A program made the translations under genes and the position numbers. Positions 50,685 to 59,328 of a DNA stretch of 64,000 bases are shown here, one piece after another; within the stretch, counting starts at the first letter, position 1, and the number at the start of each line of letters is the position of its first letter. Source of the stretch: Aeromicrobium terrae (lineage in GTDB: Bacteria > Actinomycetota > Actinomycetes > Propionibacteriales > Nocardioidaceae); assembly GCF_008039565.1 (NCBI RefSeq), contig NZ_VDUX01000004.1:62001-126000 (forward strand). The letters are read 5' to 3'. The notes beneath the pieces were generated by a model. The model did not search any database and was not told the origin of the DNA. It saw only the letters and a program-made list of their open reading frames with translations.

Positions 50685-51478
50685 TATGTGTCCTCGTGAG
50701 CGACGAACGGGCTGCGGCGCTCCCAGGCGGCGACGCCGACGAACGCCATGGCGACGATGATCCAGCCGACGATCGCGTCGAGGACCCAGTGGTTGCCGGT
50801 GCCCACGATGACGACGGCCATGATCAGGGCGTAGGCGATACCGGCCAGGCGCATGAGGCGTGGCACGCCGGCGCGGATGAGGACGAGGGCGACCCACAGG
50901 GCCCACCCCGCGTGCAGGGACGGGAACGCGGCGAGCTCGTTGGTCCAGCCGCCGAACCCGCGCGGGGCGGACGCGTCGGCTCCCCACCACCCGGCGTCCG
51001 CGTGCAGGCTGAGGACGTCCGTGTACAGACCGTCGACCAGGCGGGGCGGCGCAGTGGGGGCGAGGAGGTAGAAGCAGAGGCCGATGATCGTGGCCAGCAC
51101 GAGCGCGCGGCGGGCGGTGACGTACTCGGTGGCGCTGCGACGGTAGAGCCAGACGAGCACGATGACGGTGACGAAGTAGTGGGTGGTCGCGTACCAGTAG
51201 CTGCCGAAGACGCCGAGCCAGTCGACGCGGACGAACAGGTCGTTCAGCCATCCCTCGATGGCGAACCGCCAGTCCTTCTCGAAGTTGAGGATGTCGAGGG
51301 CGCGGCCGCGGGCCGGCGAGAAGTCGTTGGAGGCGAGCAGGCGCGACGCGCTGTACGCGACGTACAGGACGGCCAGCATGGCCAGCTCGATCGCGCCGCG
51401 CTTCAGCTTGTGGACCAGCGCCACCTTGCGCAGAGTGGAGGCGGGCACCTCGACGGCCGGGCGCGTCAGCTCGTCCAT
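50684..51478 (-). CDS. PAP2-superfamily membrane phosphatase/transferase
   Basis: The 264-residue protein has six membrane segments and the PAP2 motifs FPSLHAGWALW and GTGNHWVLDAIVGW, whose two histidines and aspartate form the catalytic site. The first PAP2 motif (KxxxxxxRP) is not present, as in inositol-phosphorylceramide-synthase-like PAP2_3 members. It may transfer phospho-head groups or dephosphorylate lipid phosphates. AGGAGG precedes ATG 51478. Confidence 0.88.
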   Translation of the reverse strand: MDELTRPAVEVPASTLRKVALVHKLKRGAIELAMLAVLYVAYSASRLLASNDFSPARGRALDILNFEKDWRFAIEGWLNDLFVRVDWLGVFGSYWYATTHYFVTVIVLVWLYRRSATEYVTARRALVLATIIGLCFYLLAPTAPPRLVDGLYTDVLSLHADAGWWGADASAPRGFGGWTNELAAFPSLHAGWALWVALVLIRAGVPRLMRLAGIAYALIMAVVIVGTGNHWVLDAIVGWIIVAMAFVGVAAWERRSPFVAHEDT

Positions 51479-51494
51479 CCCACCTCCTGGGCCT

Positions 51495-51559
51495 CTGATG
51501 CGTCATGCATCAGTCCACATCATGGTGACAGGCACCACTGACGGACAACCAGGATTATC
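51495..51559 (-). promoter_or_regulatory. PAP2 leader with two palindromes and a GATAAT box
   Basis: CTGATGC-GTCAT-GCATCAG (51495-51513) and TGGTG-ACAGG-CACCA (51523-51537) lie between the PAP2 start and a minus-strand GATAAT box (51554-51559). They could be operators or leader hairpins. The remainder of 51479-51633 holds the TAGACT box of the next plus-strand gene. Confidence 0.45.
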
Positions 51560-51621
51560 CCTGATCTGTTCCCTGACCTGGCCAACATCACACGAAATCC
51601 TTCGTCACACCGGCCGCTGCA

Positions 51622-51627
51622 TAGACT
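51622..51627 (+). promoter_or_regulatory. -10 box, predicted leaderless
   Basis: TAGACT lies 6 bases before GTG 51634. Confidence 0.6.
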
Positions 51628-51633
51628 GACCGC

Positions 51634-51933
51634 GTGATCTTCCGACGGGTGAACGACGGTCGTCCGTACCCGGACCACGGCCTCGCGCAGCGCGACTGGG
51701 CGGAGATCTCTCCCTCCCAGGTGCGCCTCGACGACCTCACCACCACGAAGACGCAGCTCGATCTCGAGCACCTCCTCGACGACGACTCCACCTACTTCGG
51801 CGACCTGTTCGCGCACGTCGTGGCCTGGAACGGCGAGCTGTTCCTGGAGGACGGGCTGCACCGCGCCGTCCGCGCCGCGCTGCAGCAGCGCGCCATGCTC
51901 CACGCCCGCGTCCACACGATCGAGGCCGCATGA
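51634..51933 (+). CDS. Conserved actinobacterial protein of unknown function
   Basis: The 99-residue soluble protein starts (V)IFRRVNDGRPYPDHGL and contains SQVRLDDLTTTKTQLDLEHLL and LEDGLHRAVRAALQQRAMLHARV. I recall similar proteins across actinobacteria, without a proven role; the DGLHRAVRAAL region is faintly like ParB/Srx-type nucleotide-binding folds, which is weak inference. It overlaps the LytR_C gene by 4 bases (ATGA), so the two are co-translated. Confidence 0.75.
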   Translation: MIFRRVNDGRPYPDHGLAQRDWAEISPSQVRLDDLTTTKTQLDLEHLLDDDSTYFGDLFAHVVAWNGELFLEDGLHRAVRAALQQRAMLHARVHTIEAA

Positions 51934-52442
51934 CGTCGCGCCACCCCGCCCTGGTCATGACCGCGGCCGTCGCCGTGTTCCTGCTCGGCTCGTTCTACGG
52001 GTTCAGGCTCCTGACGGCGGACGCCGACACCGGCGACGAAGGACCGTCCTGCGACACGCGCACGGTCGCGGCCGGCGACGACCTCACCAGCAACCTGGTC
52101 GCGGTCGACGTCTACAACGCCAGCCAGCGCGCCGGCCTCGCCAACCGCGTCAGCATCAACCTGCAGCGTCGTGGGTTCCTCGCCGGGAAGATCGCCAACA
52201 GCACCAGCAAGGTGCAGCCGAAGGTCGCGGCCATCCTCACCACCGACCGCGACGACCCGCGCGTGAAGCTGGTCGCCCAGCAGCTCGGCCCGGACGTCGA
52301 GCTCGCCGAGCCGGACATCCCCGTGGACGACAACGTGGTCGTCGTCGTCGGCGACGACTACAAGAAGCTGGCCAAGGCGCAGACCAAGGTGCAGGCGACC
52401 TCGGCCGTCACGGTCTGCGTGCCGATCGTCAAGATCCCGTAG
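51930..52442 (+). CDS. LytR C-terminal domain (LytR_C) membrane protein
   Basis: The 170-residue protein has one N-terminal membrane segment (8-28) and an extracytoplasmic LytR_C domain (VAVDVYNASQRAGLANRVSINLQRRGFLAGKI, VVVVVGDDY). This domain is found alone or after LytR-CpsA-Psr enzymes that attach polymers to peptidoglycan. C39 and C164 may form a disulfide. Its TAG stop directly abuts the TAG of the convergent antiporter gene. Confidence 0.85.
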   Translation: MTSRHPALVMTAAVAVFLLGSFYGFRLLTADADTGDEGPSCDTRTVAAGDDLTSNLVAVDVYNASQRAGLANRVSINLQRRGFLAGKIANSTSKVQPKVAAILTTDRDDPRVKLVAQQLGPDVELAEPDIPVDDNVVVVVGDDYKKLAKAQTKVQATSAVTVCVPIVKIP

Positions 52443-53924
52443 CTACGTGCCCCAGCCGGCGAGGCGGCCGTGGCGGCCGACCTCGCGGAGCCGCTTCTCC
52501 GTGGCCTCCCGGACGGCGCGGGTCGTCACCACGAGGATGTCGTCGCCGTGCCGGAACCGGGTGATGCGGTGCGGCTCGACCGGCTCTCCCCCGCGCACGA
52601 CGAGCGCGACGGACGCGCCCTCCGGGAGCCGGAGCTCGTCGACCTGGACGCCGGCCAGCTTCGAGCCGCGGGACACGTGGGCCTGGAGCAGGTCGGCCGA
52701 GATGCGCTCCAGCGGGGCGGCCTCGACCTCGATGTCGCGCGTCCCGTCGTTGCGGACGCCCGCCCATCGCGCCAGGACCCCGAGCGGCCCGGCCTGCACG
52801 AGCGTGTAGACGACCACCGTCACGAAGACGATGTTGAACAGGTCGTCGGAGCCCTTCACGTCGTTGGCCAGCGGGATGGTGGCGAGGATGATCGGCACGG
52901 CGCCGCGCAGGCCGGCCCAGGCGAGGAACGTCTGCTCGCGCCACGGCACCTTGAACCACACGGCGCAGGCGAGGATCGACAGCGGCCGGGCGACGAACGT
53001 GAGGATGGCGCCGGCGGCCAGGCCGGTCCAGACGTGCCACCACTCGATGGAGTCGGGGCTGGCGAGCAGGCCCAGCATTACGAACAGCCCGATCTGCGCG
53101 AGCCACGCGATGCCCTCGACGAACGACCGGGTGGCGCGCCGGTGCGGCAGCTCGGTGTTGCCGAGGACGAGGGCGGCCAGGTAGACGGCGGCGAACCCGC
53201 TGGCGTGGACGGCCGTCGCGGCGCCGTACGCGAGGATCGTGAACGAGAGCACGACGAGCGGGTAGAGGCCGGACGACGGCAGCGCCAGGCCACGCAGGAG
53301 GCGGGCCGCGACGAACCCGATCGCGATGCCGATCGCCGAGCCGCCGATGAGCTCCGCGACGATGATCGCGGCGAAGATCCACGGTCCGTCGTGCGACAGG
53401 TCGCCGGTGCTGATCGCCAGGACCAGTACGACGATCGGGGCGTCGTTCACGCCGGACTCGGCCTCCAGGGTGCCGGTGACGGACTTGCGCAGCGGCACGG
53501 CCCGGAGCACCGAGAACACCGCGGCGGCGTCGGTGGGCGTCAGCACCGCGGCCAGGAGCACGGCGAGCTCCCAGCGGAGGTCGAGCAGGTAGTGCGCACC
53601 GACCGAGACGACGATGACGCTGATCGCCGAGCCCAGCGTCGCGAGCGTCAGGCTGAGGCCGAGCGACGGCCGCACGTCGGACCACTCCGTGGTGAGACCG
53701 CCCTCGGCGAGGATCAGCACGAGGCCGGCGAAGCCGAGCGCCAGGGCGAGGTCGGCGTCGGCGAAGTCGATGCCCGCCCCGGAGCTGCCGAGGAGCAGGC
53801 CGAGGAAGAGGTAGACCAGCAGAGAGGGCAGGCCGGCGCGGACGGACACGCGGACCGCGAGGACGGCCGCGACGAGGACGGCAGACCCGATCAGCAGGAA
53901 CGTGTCGAGCTCGTGGACATCCAC
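52443..53924 (-). CDS. Potassium/proton antiporter (NhaP2/CPA1 type)
   Basis: The 493-residue protein has about twelve membrane helices of the CPA1 family (LLVYLFLGLLLGSSGAGIDF, AAVLTPTDAAAVFSVLR, VNDAPIVVL, WAGLRGAVPIILATIPL) and a C-terminal cytoplasmic TrkA_C-like domain (ASVALVVRGGEPVEPHRITRFRHGDDILVV). TPTDAAA and the ND pair in GVNDAP form the ion-binding site. GTG 53924 follows GAGGAGG by 4 bases. It may export K+ (or Na+) in exchange for protons. Confidence 0.9.
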   Translation of the reverse strand: MDVHELDTFLLIGSAVLVAAVLAVRVSVRAGLPSLLVYLFLGLLLGSSGAGIDFADADLALALGFAGLVLILAEGGLTTEWSDVRPSLGLSLTLATLGSAISVIVVSVGAHYLLDLRWELAVLLAAVLTPTDAAAVFSVLRAVPLRKSVTGTLEAESGVNDAPIVVLVLAISTGDLSHDGPWIFAAIIVAELIGGSAIGIAIGFVAARLLRGLALPSSGLYPLVVLSFTILAYGAATAVHASGFAAVYLAALVLGNTELPHRRATRSFVEGIAWLAQIGLFVMLGLLASPDSIEWWHVWTGLAAGAILTFVARPLSILACAVWFKVPWREQTFLAWAGLRGAVPIILATIPLANDVKGSDDLFNIVFVTVVVYTLVQAGPLGVLARWAGVRNDGTRDIEVEAAPLERISADLLQAHVSRGSKLAGVQVDELRLPEGASVALVVRGGEPVEPHRITRFRHGDDILVVTTRAVREATEKRLREVGRHGRLAGWGT

Positions 53925-53999
53925 ACAGCCTCCTCGCGCTCGACGGATGGCGATTCTATCGGGGCCGCACTCGACGGTTTTCGGTGACAGCATGAGCGG

Positions 54000-54701
54000 G
54001 TGCAGCGGCTCACCTACGGCGACGACCCCAGCCAGGTCGCCGAGCTGTACCGACCGACGGTCCCGAGCCGCGGCGTGGTGGTCGTCGTCCACGGCGGGTT
54101 CTGGCGCGCGAGGTACGACTGGTCGCTCGGCCGGCCGCTGGTGCAGTCCCTGGTCGGCGAAGGCTGGACGGCCCTGAACCTGGAGTACCGCCGCACGGGG
54201 AACGGCGGCGGCTTCCCGCAGACGTTCGACGACGTCGCGGCCGGGATCGACCTCCTTGCGGACATCGACGTCGACACCTCGCGCGTGGTCACGCTCGGCC
54301 ACTCGGCCGGCGGACACCTCGCCGTCTGGGCCGCCGGGCGACCGAGCCCGCGCGTGCCCGTGACCGCGGCGATCTCGCAGGCCGGGGTCCTGGACCTGCG
54401 TGGCGCCCTTGAGCAGCGGCTCGGCGACGGTGCGGTCGAGCTCTTCCTCGGGCCCTACGACGCCGAGGCGTACGCGAACGCCGATCCGCTGTCGCGGGTC
54501 CCGCTCGACGTGCCCGTCGTCTGCGTCCACGCGCCCGACGACGACACCGTGCCGATCGTGCAGTCGCGGACCTACGTCGACGCCGCCCGGTCCGCCGGCG
54601 CCAAGGCCGGGCTCGTGACCGTGGGCGGCGGCCACTTCGGGGTGGTCGACCCCGCGAGCGACGCCTGGCGGCGCACCCTCACCGTGCTCGAGACCCTGTG
54701 A
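54000..54701 (+). CDS. Alpha/beta hydrolase (kynurenine-formamidase-like fold)
   Basis: The 233-residue protein has the HGGFW oxyanion motif, the nucleophile elbow GHSAGGHLAVW, and C-terminal D and H in HAPDDDTVPI and GGHFGVVD. HGGFW plus GHSAGG is typical of the BD-FAE/kynurenine formamidase-like group. The substrate is unknown and no tryptophan-catabolism genes are nearby. The 3' end overlaps the convergent MarR-GNAT gene by 23 bases. No clear promoter is seen; CAGCAT lies 6 bases before the GTG. Confidence 0.82.
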   Translation: MQRLTYGDDPSQVAELYRPTVPSRGVVVVVHGGFWRARYDWSLGRPLVQSLVGEGWTALNLEYRRTGNGGGFPQTFDDVAAGIDLLADIDVDTSRVVTLGHSAGGHLAVWAAGRPSPRVPVTAAISQAGVLDLRGALEQRLGDGAVELFLGPYDAEAYANADPLSRVPLDVPVVCVHAPDDDTVPIVQSRTYVDAARSAGAKAGLVTVGGGHFGVVDPASDAWRRTLTVLETL

Positions 54702-55566
54702 GCCGCTTCTCGAACCAGTGCCGCGCGTACGGGTTGTCGTTGTAGCGCTCGATCTCCCGGTAGCCGGCCGACCGGTACAGCGACAGCGCCTCGACCAGGG
54801 TGTCGTTGGTGTCGAGGCGGACGACGCGGTGGCCGAGCCCCGCCACCTCCTGCTCGAGCCGCCCGAGCATCCGGCGGGCCAGGCCGGCGCCGCGCCAGTC
54901 CGGGTGCACCCACATCCGCTTGATCTCCCCGACGCCGTCGGCGAGCGTCTGGACGCCGCCGCACGCGACGACGTCCCCGTCGCTGCGGGCCACGAGGAAC
55001 CGCCCGGTGGCGCCACCCATGGCGTCGGCGTCGTGGTCGGCCTCGTGGGCGTCGAACCCGCTGGGGAACCGACGGTCGAGCTCGTCGAGATAGGCGCCGA
55101 CGGCCGTGCGGGCGTCGGGCCCCGCAGGGTCGACGACCTCGAAGGTGACCGTCGCGGCACGCATCAGGAGGTCGGCCCGACCGAGCACCTGGCCCAGCTC
55201 GTCGGCCAGGCGCGGGGACAGCTCCGCGAGCAGTCCACGGGCGAGACCCTCGGACCGGTCGTCCAGGTCGCCGCGGGCGCGACGGCCGGCAGCGGTGAGG
55301 CTGACGACCCGGCGACGCCTGTCCTCCGGGTCGGGCGAGACGTCGACCAGGCCCTCACGCTGCAGTCCGCGCAGGAGCCGGCTGACGTATCCCGAGTCCA
55401 GCCCGAGGCGGGTGCGGAGGTCGCGCACCGTGACCGGCTTCTCGATCTCGAACAGGAGTCGCGCCGACCCGTAGGCACGGCCGGTGCCGAGGAACGACTC
55501 GTCGAGCACCCCGGACCGCCGGCCCCACGTGCGGTTGAACGCGCGCAGCGTCGCCACCGTGTCCAT
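54679..55566 (-). CDS. MarR-GNAT fusion regulator
   Basis: The 295-residue protein has a MarR-type winged helix (VTVRDLRTRLGLDSGYVSRLLRGLQREGLVDVSPDPEDRRRR, about 45-87) joined to a GNAT N-acetyltransferase domain (from about 137; GEIKRMWVHPDWRGAGLARRMLGRLE holds the acetyl-CoA loop). Such fusions link DNA binding to an acetyltransferase activity of unknown substrate. The operator palindrome at 55567-55586 directly abuts the start codon, so it probably represses its own leaderless promoter. Confidence 0.9.
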   Translation of the reverse strand: MDTVATLRAFNRTWGRRSGVLDESFLGTGRAYGSARLLFEIEKPVTVRDLRTRLGLDSGYVSRLLRGLQREGLVDVSPDPEDRRRRVVSLTAAGRRARGDLDDRSEGLARGLLAELSPRLADELGQVLGRADLLMRAATVTFEVVDPAGPDARTAVGAYLDELDRRFPSGFDAHEADHDADAMGGATGRFLVARSDGDVVACGGVQTLADGVGEIKRMWVHPDWRGAGLARRMLGRLEQEVAGLGHRVVRLDTNDTLVEALSLYRSAGYREIERYNDNPYARHWFEKRLTGSRAR

Positions 55567-55586
55567 TCTCTGACTTTAGTCAGAGA
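55567..55586. promoter_or_regulatory. Operator palindrome covering the MarR-GNAT promoter
   Basis: TCTCTGACTTTAGTCAGAGA is a 20-bp palindrome with 9-bp arms directly upstream of ATG 55566. The minus-strand -10 box TAAAGT (55573-55578, 6 bases before the ATG) lies inside it. Confidence 0.8.
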
Positions 55587-55649
55587 CCTTGCCGGCGTCC
55601 AGCCGCTAGACTCCCCGGAACTTGTTCGGGGGTTGCAGAAGGGCAGACC

Positions 55650-57002
55650 GTGAGAGCACGCACCACACTCCTCGCCGCCGCAGCGCTGGCCGCCACCCTG
55701 GCCGCAGCCCCGGCCGCGTCGGCCGACGAGCCGCTGCGCGACGTCATGTGGGTCGGCAACAACTGGGCCGGCACCGCCACCGTCATCGACGCGAACACGC
55801 GTGAGGTGCTCAAGACCGGCGTGGACCTGGTGCCCGACAAGGCCCAGGAGCTCCGCGACATCCGCCTCAGCCTGCCCCGGCTCCTCCTGTTCGCCGCCGT
55901 GCGCCAGCTGCCCGGCGAGGGCCACGACCAGTTCGTCGACGACATGTTCACCACGCCCGACGGCAAGCACCTCGCGGTGTCGCGCCCGAGCCTCGGCGAC
56001 GTCGTCTGGATCGACATCGAGAAGGCCACCACCACCGGCGGCCCGAGCAGCATCACGGCCGAGCAGCCGATGGACGGCTACCGCACCGACCACATGGCCG
56101 TCTCCCCCGACGGCCGCCGACTTCTCGTCTCCGACTCCACGGAGCGCCAGGTCATCGAGTTCTCGATGGTGGACGAGACCGTCAACGGCAAGCAGATCAA
56201 GATGGGCGACCGGCTGCGCACGTTCCAGTCCGGCGAGACCCCGCACGAGAGCAACTACAGCGCCGACGGCTCGCGCATCTTCCACGCGTCGATCGGCAAG
56301 GTGTACCTGCCGCTCGACAACCCGAAGCAGCCCGGCCACGACGCCGTGAAGGGCGACCGCTGGTTCGAGATCGTCGACAACGGCACGTTCGGCATCACCC
56401 GCCGCTGGCAGATGGGCAAGGAGCTCGCCGAGGCCGGCCACCCGGGCATGAGCGCCGCGGTCCGCCCGATGGCGGTCGCGCCGGGCGAGCGGTTCATCTA
56501 CTTCCAGGTGTCCTACTTCCACGGCATCGTCGAGTTCGACACCGAGGCGCCGGACATCAACCACAAGGTCAACTACCGCACCCGCGGCGTGCCCGAGCCG
56601 TCCACCGGCGCGGTCACACGACTCATCCCGCTGCCCAACAAGATTCCGGACGTGCCGTTCACGCAGTACGTCAACGACTCGGCGCACCACGGCCTCGCGA
56701 TCAACGACGCGGGCGACACGCTGTGCGTCGCGGGCACGATGGACGACTACGCCGCCCTCGTCGACCGTGCGTCCGGGGCCTACCAGCTCTTCGACAAGAC
56801 GACCACGGGCCACAGCTACGGCAAGCCGTACTGGTCGACCGAGGGCCTCGGAGACACCTGCTGGATCTCGCTCAGTGACGACGACTCGGTCGCCGTGCTC
56901 GACTTCGACACCAAGCAGGAGATCGCGTACCTGCCCGTGGGCGACCACCCGCAGCGCATCCGCCACGGCGTCGTCCCGGAGTCGGTCGTCGCCAGCTGGT
57001 GA
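55650..57002 (+). CDS. Secreted YncE-like beta-propeller protein
   Basis: The 450-residue protein has a signal peptide ending ASA before DEPLRD (about residue 25) and repeats of beta-propeller type (VWVGNNWAGTATVIDANTREVL, TDHMAVSPDGRRLLVSDSTERQVIEF, HHGLAINDAGDTLCVAGTMDDYAALVD, DTCWISLSDDDSVAVLDFDTKQEI). The function is unknown; it could bind proteins or act as an enzyme scaffold outside the cell. TAGACT at 55607-55612 may be its -10 box, followed by a leader of about 40 bases. Confidence 0.8.
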   Translation: MRARTTLLAAAALAATLAAAPAASADEPLRDVMWVGNNWAGTATVIDANTREVLKTGVDLVPDKAQELRDIRLSLPRLLLFAAVRQLPGEGHDQFVDDMFTTPDGKHLAVSRPSLGDVVWIDIEKATTTGGPSSITAEQPMDGYRTDHMAVSPDGRRLLVSDSTERQVIEFSMVDETVNGKQIKMGDRLRTFQSGETPHESNYSADGSRIFHASIGKVYLPLDNPKQPGHDAVKGDRWFEIVDNGTFGITRRWQMGKELAEAGHPGMSAAVRPMAVAPGERFIYFQVSYFHGIVEFDTEAPDINHKVNYRTRGVPEPSTGAVTRLIPLPNKIPDVPFTQYVNDSAHHGLAINDAGDTLCVAGTMDDYAALVDRASGAYQLFDKTTTGHSYGKPYWSTEGLGDTCWISLSDDDSVAVLDFDTKQEIAYLPVGDHPQRIRHGVVPESVVASW

Positions 57003-57112
57003 CGTGGTCTCGATACACCTCCAGCTCGCTGGCGCTCGCGGAGGCACTCGACCACCGGATTCCACGGTGATCGAGTGCCTGCGAGCTCTGCGAGCAGGTG
57101 TATCGAGATCAC
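57003..57112. repeat. Composite palindromic repeat (BIME-like) between convergent genes
   Basis: GTGGTCTCGATACACC at the left and GGTGTATCGAGATCAC at the right enclose CACTCGACCACCGG and its inverse CCACGGTGATCGAGTG. Small stems (CAGCTCGCTGGCGCTCG and its inverse side) lie within each half. The unit fills the whole convergent gap between the propeller and dienelactone hydrolase genes. Confidence 0.85.
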
Positions 57113-57862
57113 TCAGGCGAGCACGCGGCCGAACAGGGCCTGCAGCTCGGTGAAGTGACGCTCGGTGGCGGCCTCGTCGTAGCTCGACGTGTCCGACATC
57201 GTGAAGCCGTGGGCGGCGCGGGGGTAGACGGCGGTGGCGTAGGTCAGCCCGGCGGCGTCGAGCGCTGCGTCGAAGGCGGCGATCGCCTCCGGCGGGTTGG
57301 AACGGTCGTGGTCCGCGTGCCCGGCGACAACCTCGGCGCGGACGGACGCGAGCAGCCGGTGCGGGCTGTCCTCGGCGTCCGTCACCAGCCCGCCCGCGTG
57401 GAAGATCCCGACCGCAGCCACGTCGTCCGGACGGCCCGCGGCCGCACGCAGCGCCAGACGCCCGCCCATGCAGTAGCCGGTCACGCCGACCGGACCGCGC
57501 ACGCCCGGCAGCCCGAGCAGCGCGTCGAGGTACGCCTCGCGGTCGGCGGCGGCCTGGTCGGGCGTGTGCGCCTTCACCCGTGCCATCGCGGTCGGGACGT
57601 AGGCCTCCCGGTTCTCGGCCACCCGAAGGTCAGCCGTCGGTGCGACCTCGGCTGCCGTGCCGTCGCGGTAGAAGACGTTCGGCGCCATGACGACGAAGCC
57701 CCAGCCGGCGATGCGGTCGGCCATCTCCTCGATGCGGGGACGCAGCCCGAACGCGTCGATGTAGAGGAGCACGGGCGGGTGGTCGCCGGTGGTGTCCGGT
57801 CGGCTGACGTAGGCCTCGGCCACGCCGTCGGGGGTGGAGATCTCGATCGTCTCTGCGGTCAC
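57113..57862 (-). CDS. Dienelactone hydrolase family protein
   Basis: The 249-residue protein has the nucleophile cysteine elbow GVTGYCMGGRLAL, with a D and H near ADHDRSN and AAHGFTM, as in dienelactone hydrolase. It opens lactone rings in aromatic catabolism or acts on other esters; no catechol pathway genes are nearby. GTG 57862 lies 6 bases after TAGCGT (57869-57874), so its mRNA is probably leaderless. Confidence 0.88.
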   Translation of the reverse strand: MTAETIEISTPDGVAEAYVSRPDTTGDHPPVLLYIDAFGLRPRIEEMADRIAGWGFVVMAPNVFYRDGTAAEVAPTADLRVAENREAYVPTAMARVKAHTPDQAAADREAYLDALLGLPGVRGPVGVTGYCMGGRLALRAAAGRPDDVAAVGIFHAGGLVTDAEDSPHRLLASVRAEVVAGHADHDRSNPPEAIAAFDAALDAAGLTYATAVYPRAAHGFTMSDTSSYDEAATERHFTELQALFGRVLA

Positions 57863-57868
57863 GCGACG

Positions 57869-57874
57869 ACGCTA
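57869..57874 (-). promoter_or_regulatory. -10 box, predicted leaderless
   Basis: TAGCGT on the minus strand, 6 bases before GTG 57862. Confidence 0.55.
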
Positions 57875-57936
57875 CGCCGAGTCGCGTGGCCCTCGGCCCG
57901 ATGGCAGCCTGAGAAACACGCGAGAAAAGGGGGACC

Positions 57937-58632
57937 ATGGCCACGGACACGCACGAGACGACCGTCCGGCCGCCCGTCATCTGGACCGGCGTCGGCATCG
58001 CGGTGACGGGGATGGTCGTCACCGGGCTCTTCATGGTGCTGCCGGTCGGCACCGTCTGGATCATCGTCGGGGCGGCGGTCATCGCCGCGGGACTCGGCAC
58101 CGCCTGGGCCGGCGGCGTGATGGGCGACGTGCACGGCGGCGCCGGCCGCGGATCCACCACCACCGGCGTCCTCCCCGGTGCGCGCTCCGAGGACCCCGAC
58201 GCCATCGAGAGCGCCGTGACCGCGAACCGCGAGGCGGACGAGCAGCTCGCGGAGGCCACCGACCTCACGCGCGCTCCTGCGTCACCGCTGACGATCGCGT
58301 CGGTCGGCCTGGTGATCCTCTCGCTCTGGCTGATGTTCTCGCCGTGGCTGTTCGGCTTCTCGCTCGACGACGGGGCCGGTCAGGTGATCCTCGACCAGGC
58401 GATCGTCGGCGTCGTCGTGGGCCTGTGCGGCCTCTACGCCCACCAGGTCGGGCCGAGCGTCGTCGCCGGCGGACTCGCGGCCCTGGCGGCGCTCGCCGTG
58501 GTGGCCGACGGCCTGTTCCGGCACACCCTCGAGACGATCTACGACGTGAACCAGGTGGTGGTCGGCGTGCTCATGCTCGTCGGCGCCGCCGTGGTCGTCA
58601 TGATCGCCCGATCCGGTGTCGGTCGGCGATGA
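57937..58632 (+). CDS. SPW-repeat membrane protein
   Basis: The 231-residue protein has two N-terminal membrane helices, a soluble linker of about 55 residues, and four C-terminal helices that contain the SPW signature (LMFSPWLFGFS and DVNQVVVGVLML). SPW proteins have no proven role. A GGGGG ribosome site precedes ATG 57937. Its 3' end overlaps the convergent GAF-ANTAR gene by 35 bases. Confidence 0.8.
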   Translation: MATDTHETTVRPPVIWTGVGIAVTGMVVTGLFMVLPVGTVWIIVGAAVIAAGLGTAWAGGVMGDVHGGAGRGSTTTGVLPGARSEDPDAIESAVTANREADEQLAEATDLTRAPASPLTIASVGLVILSLWLMFSPWLFGFSLDDGAGQVILDQAIVGVVVGLCGLYAHQVGPSVVAGGLAALAALAVVADGLFRHTLETIYDVNQVVVGVLMLVGAAVVVMIARSGVGRR

Positions 58633-59278
58633 CCTGCTCGGCGACCTGCGAGAGCTTGATGTTCTGGTCCTGCGACAGCCGGGTGAGGTAGGCGAAGGCC
58701 CTGCTCGCGTCGAGGTCGAACGCGCGCATCACGATGCCTTGGGCCTGGCCGATGATCGTGCGCGACTCCACGGCAGCGCGCAGCTGCTGCTCGGTGTCCG
58801 CCGCGGCGAGGGCCACCGTGGCGTGTGCGGCGAGCAGTCTCGCGACCTCGACGTCGGCCTCGTCGAACGCACCGGCCCGCCGCGAGTACAGGTTGAGCGA
58901 GCCGATGCGTCGCGTGGCCGTCTCCAGGCTGGCACCGATGGTGCTGCGGTAGCCCAGCTCGGCGGCGGCCGGACCCCACGCGGGCCAGCGCGGGTCGCCC
59001 GCGATGTCGTTCACGAGGTGGAGCTCGTCGCCGCCTCGCACGGAGTCCAGGCACGGACCCTCGTCGAGCTCGGCCTGCAGCTGGTGCGCACGATCGACGT
59101 CCTCGCTCGTGCCGGCGGGGGTCTCGACCCGGTTCCGGCCCATGACGAGCATCAGGCCGGCGTCCTCGCACCCCACCGCCGTGCACGCGTACCGCGTCAC
59201 CGCCTCGACCGTCCCGGCGTGCGTGTCCAGGTCGGCCAGCTCGCGCGACATCTGGGAGAGCAGCCTGCTCACGTCCAC
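58598..59278 (-). CDS. GAF-ANTAR antiterminator protein
   Basis: The 226-residue protein has an N-terminal GAF sensor domain (about 10-150; DEGPCLDSVRGGDELHLVNDI) and a C-terminal ANTAR RNA-binding domain (AVESRTIIGQAQGIVMRAFDLDASRAFAYLTRLSQDQNIKLSQVAEQV). ANTAR proteins bind hairpins in nascent RNA and prevent termination. GTG 59278 follows AGAGGA. It is in the same orientation as the cyclase gene upstream, 50 bp apart. Confidence 0.9.
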   Translation of the reverse strand: MDVSRLLSQMSRELADLDTHAGTVEAVTRYACTAVGCEDAGLMLVMGRNRVETPAGTSEDVDRAHQLQAELDEGPCLDSVRGGDELHLVNDIAGDPRWPAWGPAAAELGYRSTIGASLETATRRIGSLNLYSRRAGAFDEADVEVARLLAAHATVALAAADTEQQLRAAVESRTIIGQAQGIVMRAFDLDASRAFAYLTRLSQDQNIKLSQVAEQVIADRHRIGRS

Positions 59279-59328
59279 CGAACCACGTCCTCTCCCCTCG
59301 AGCCTGGCACGGCCGGGCTCGCGCGGCA

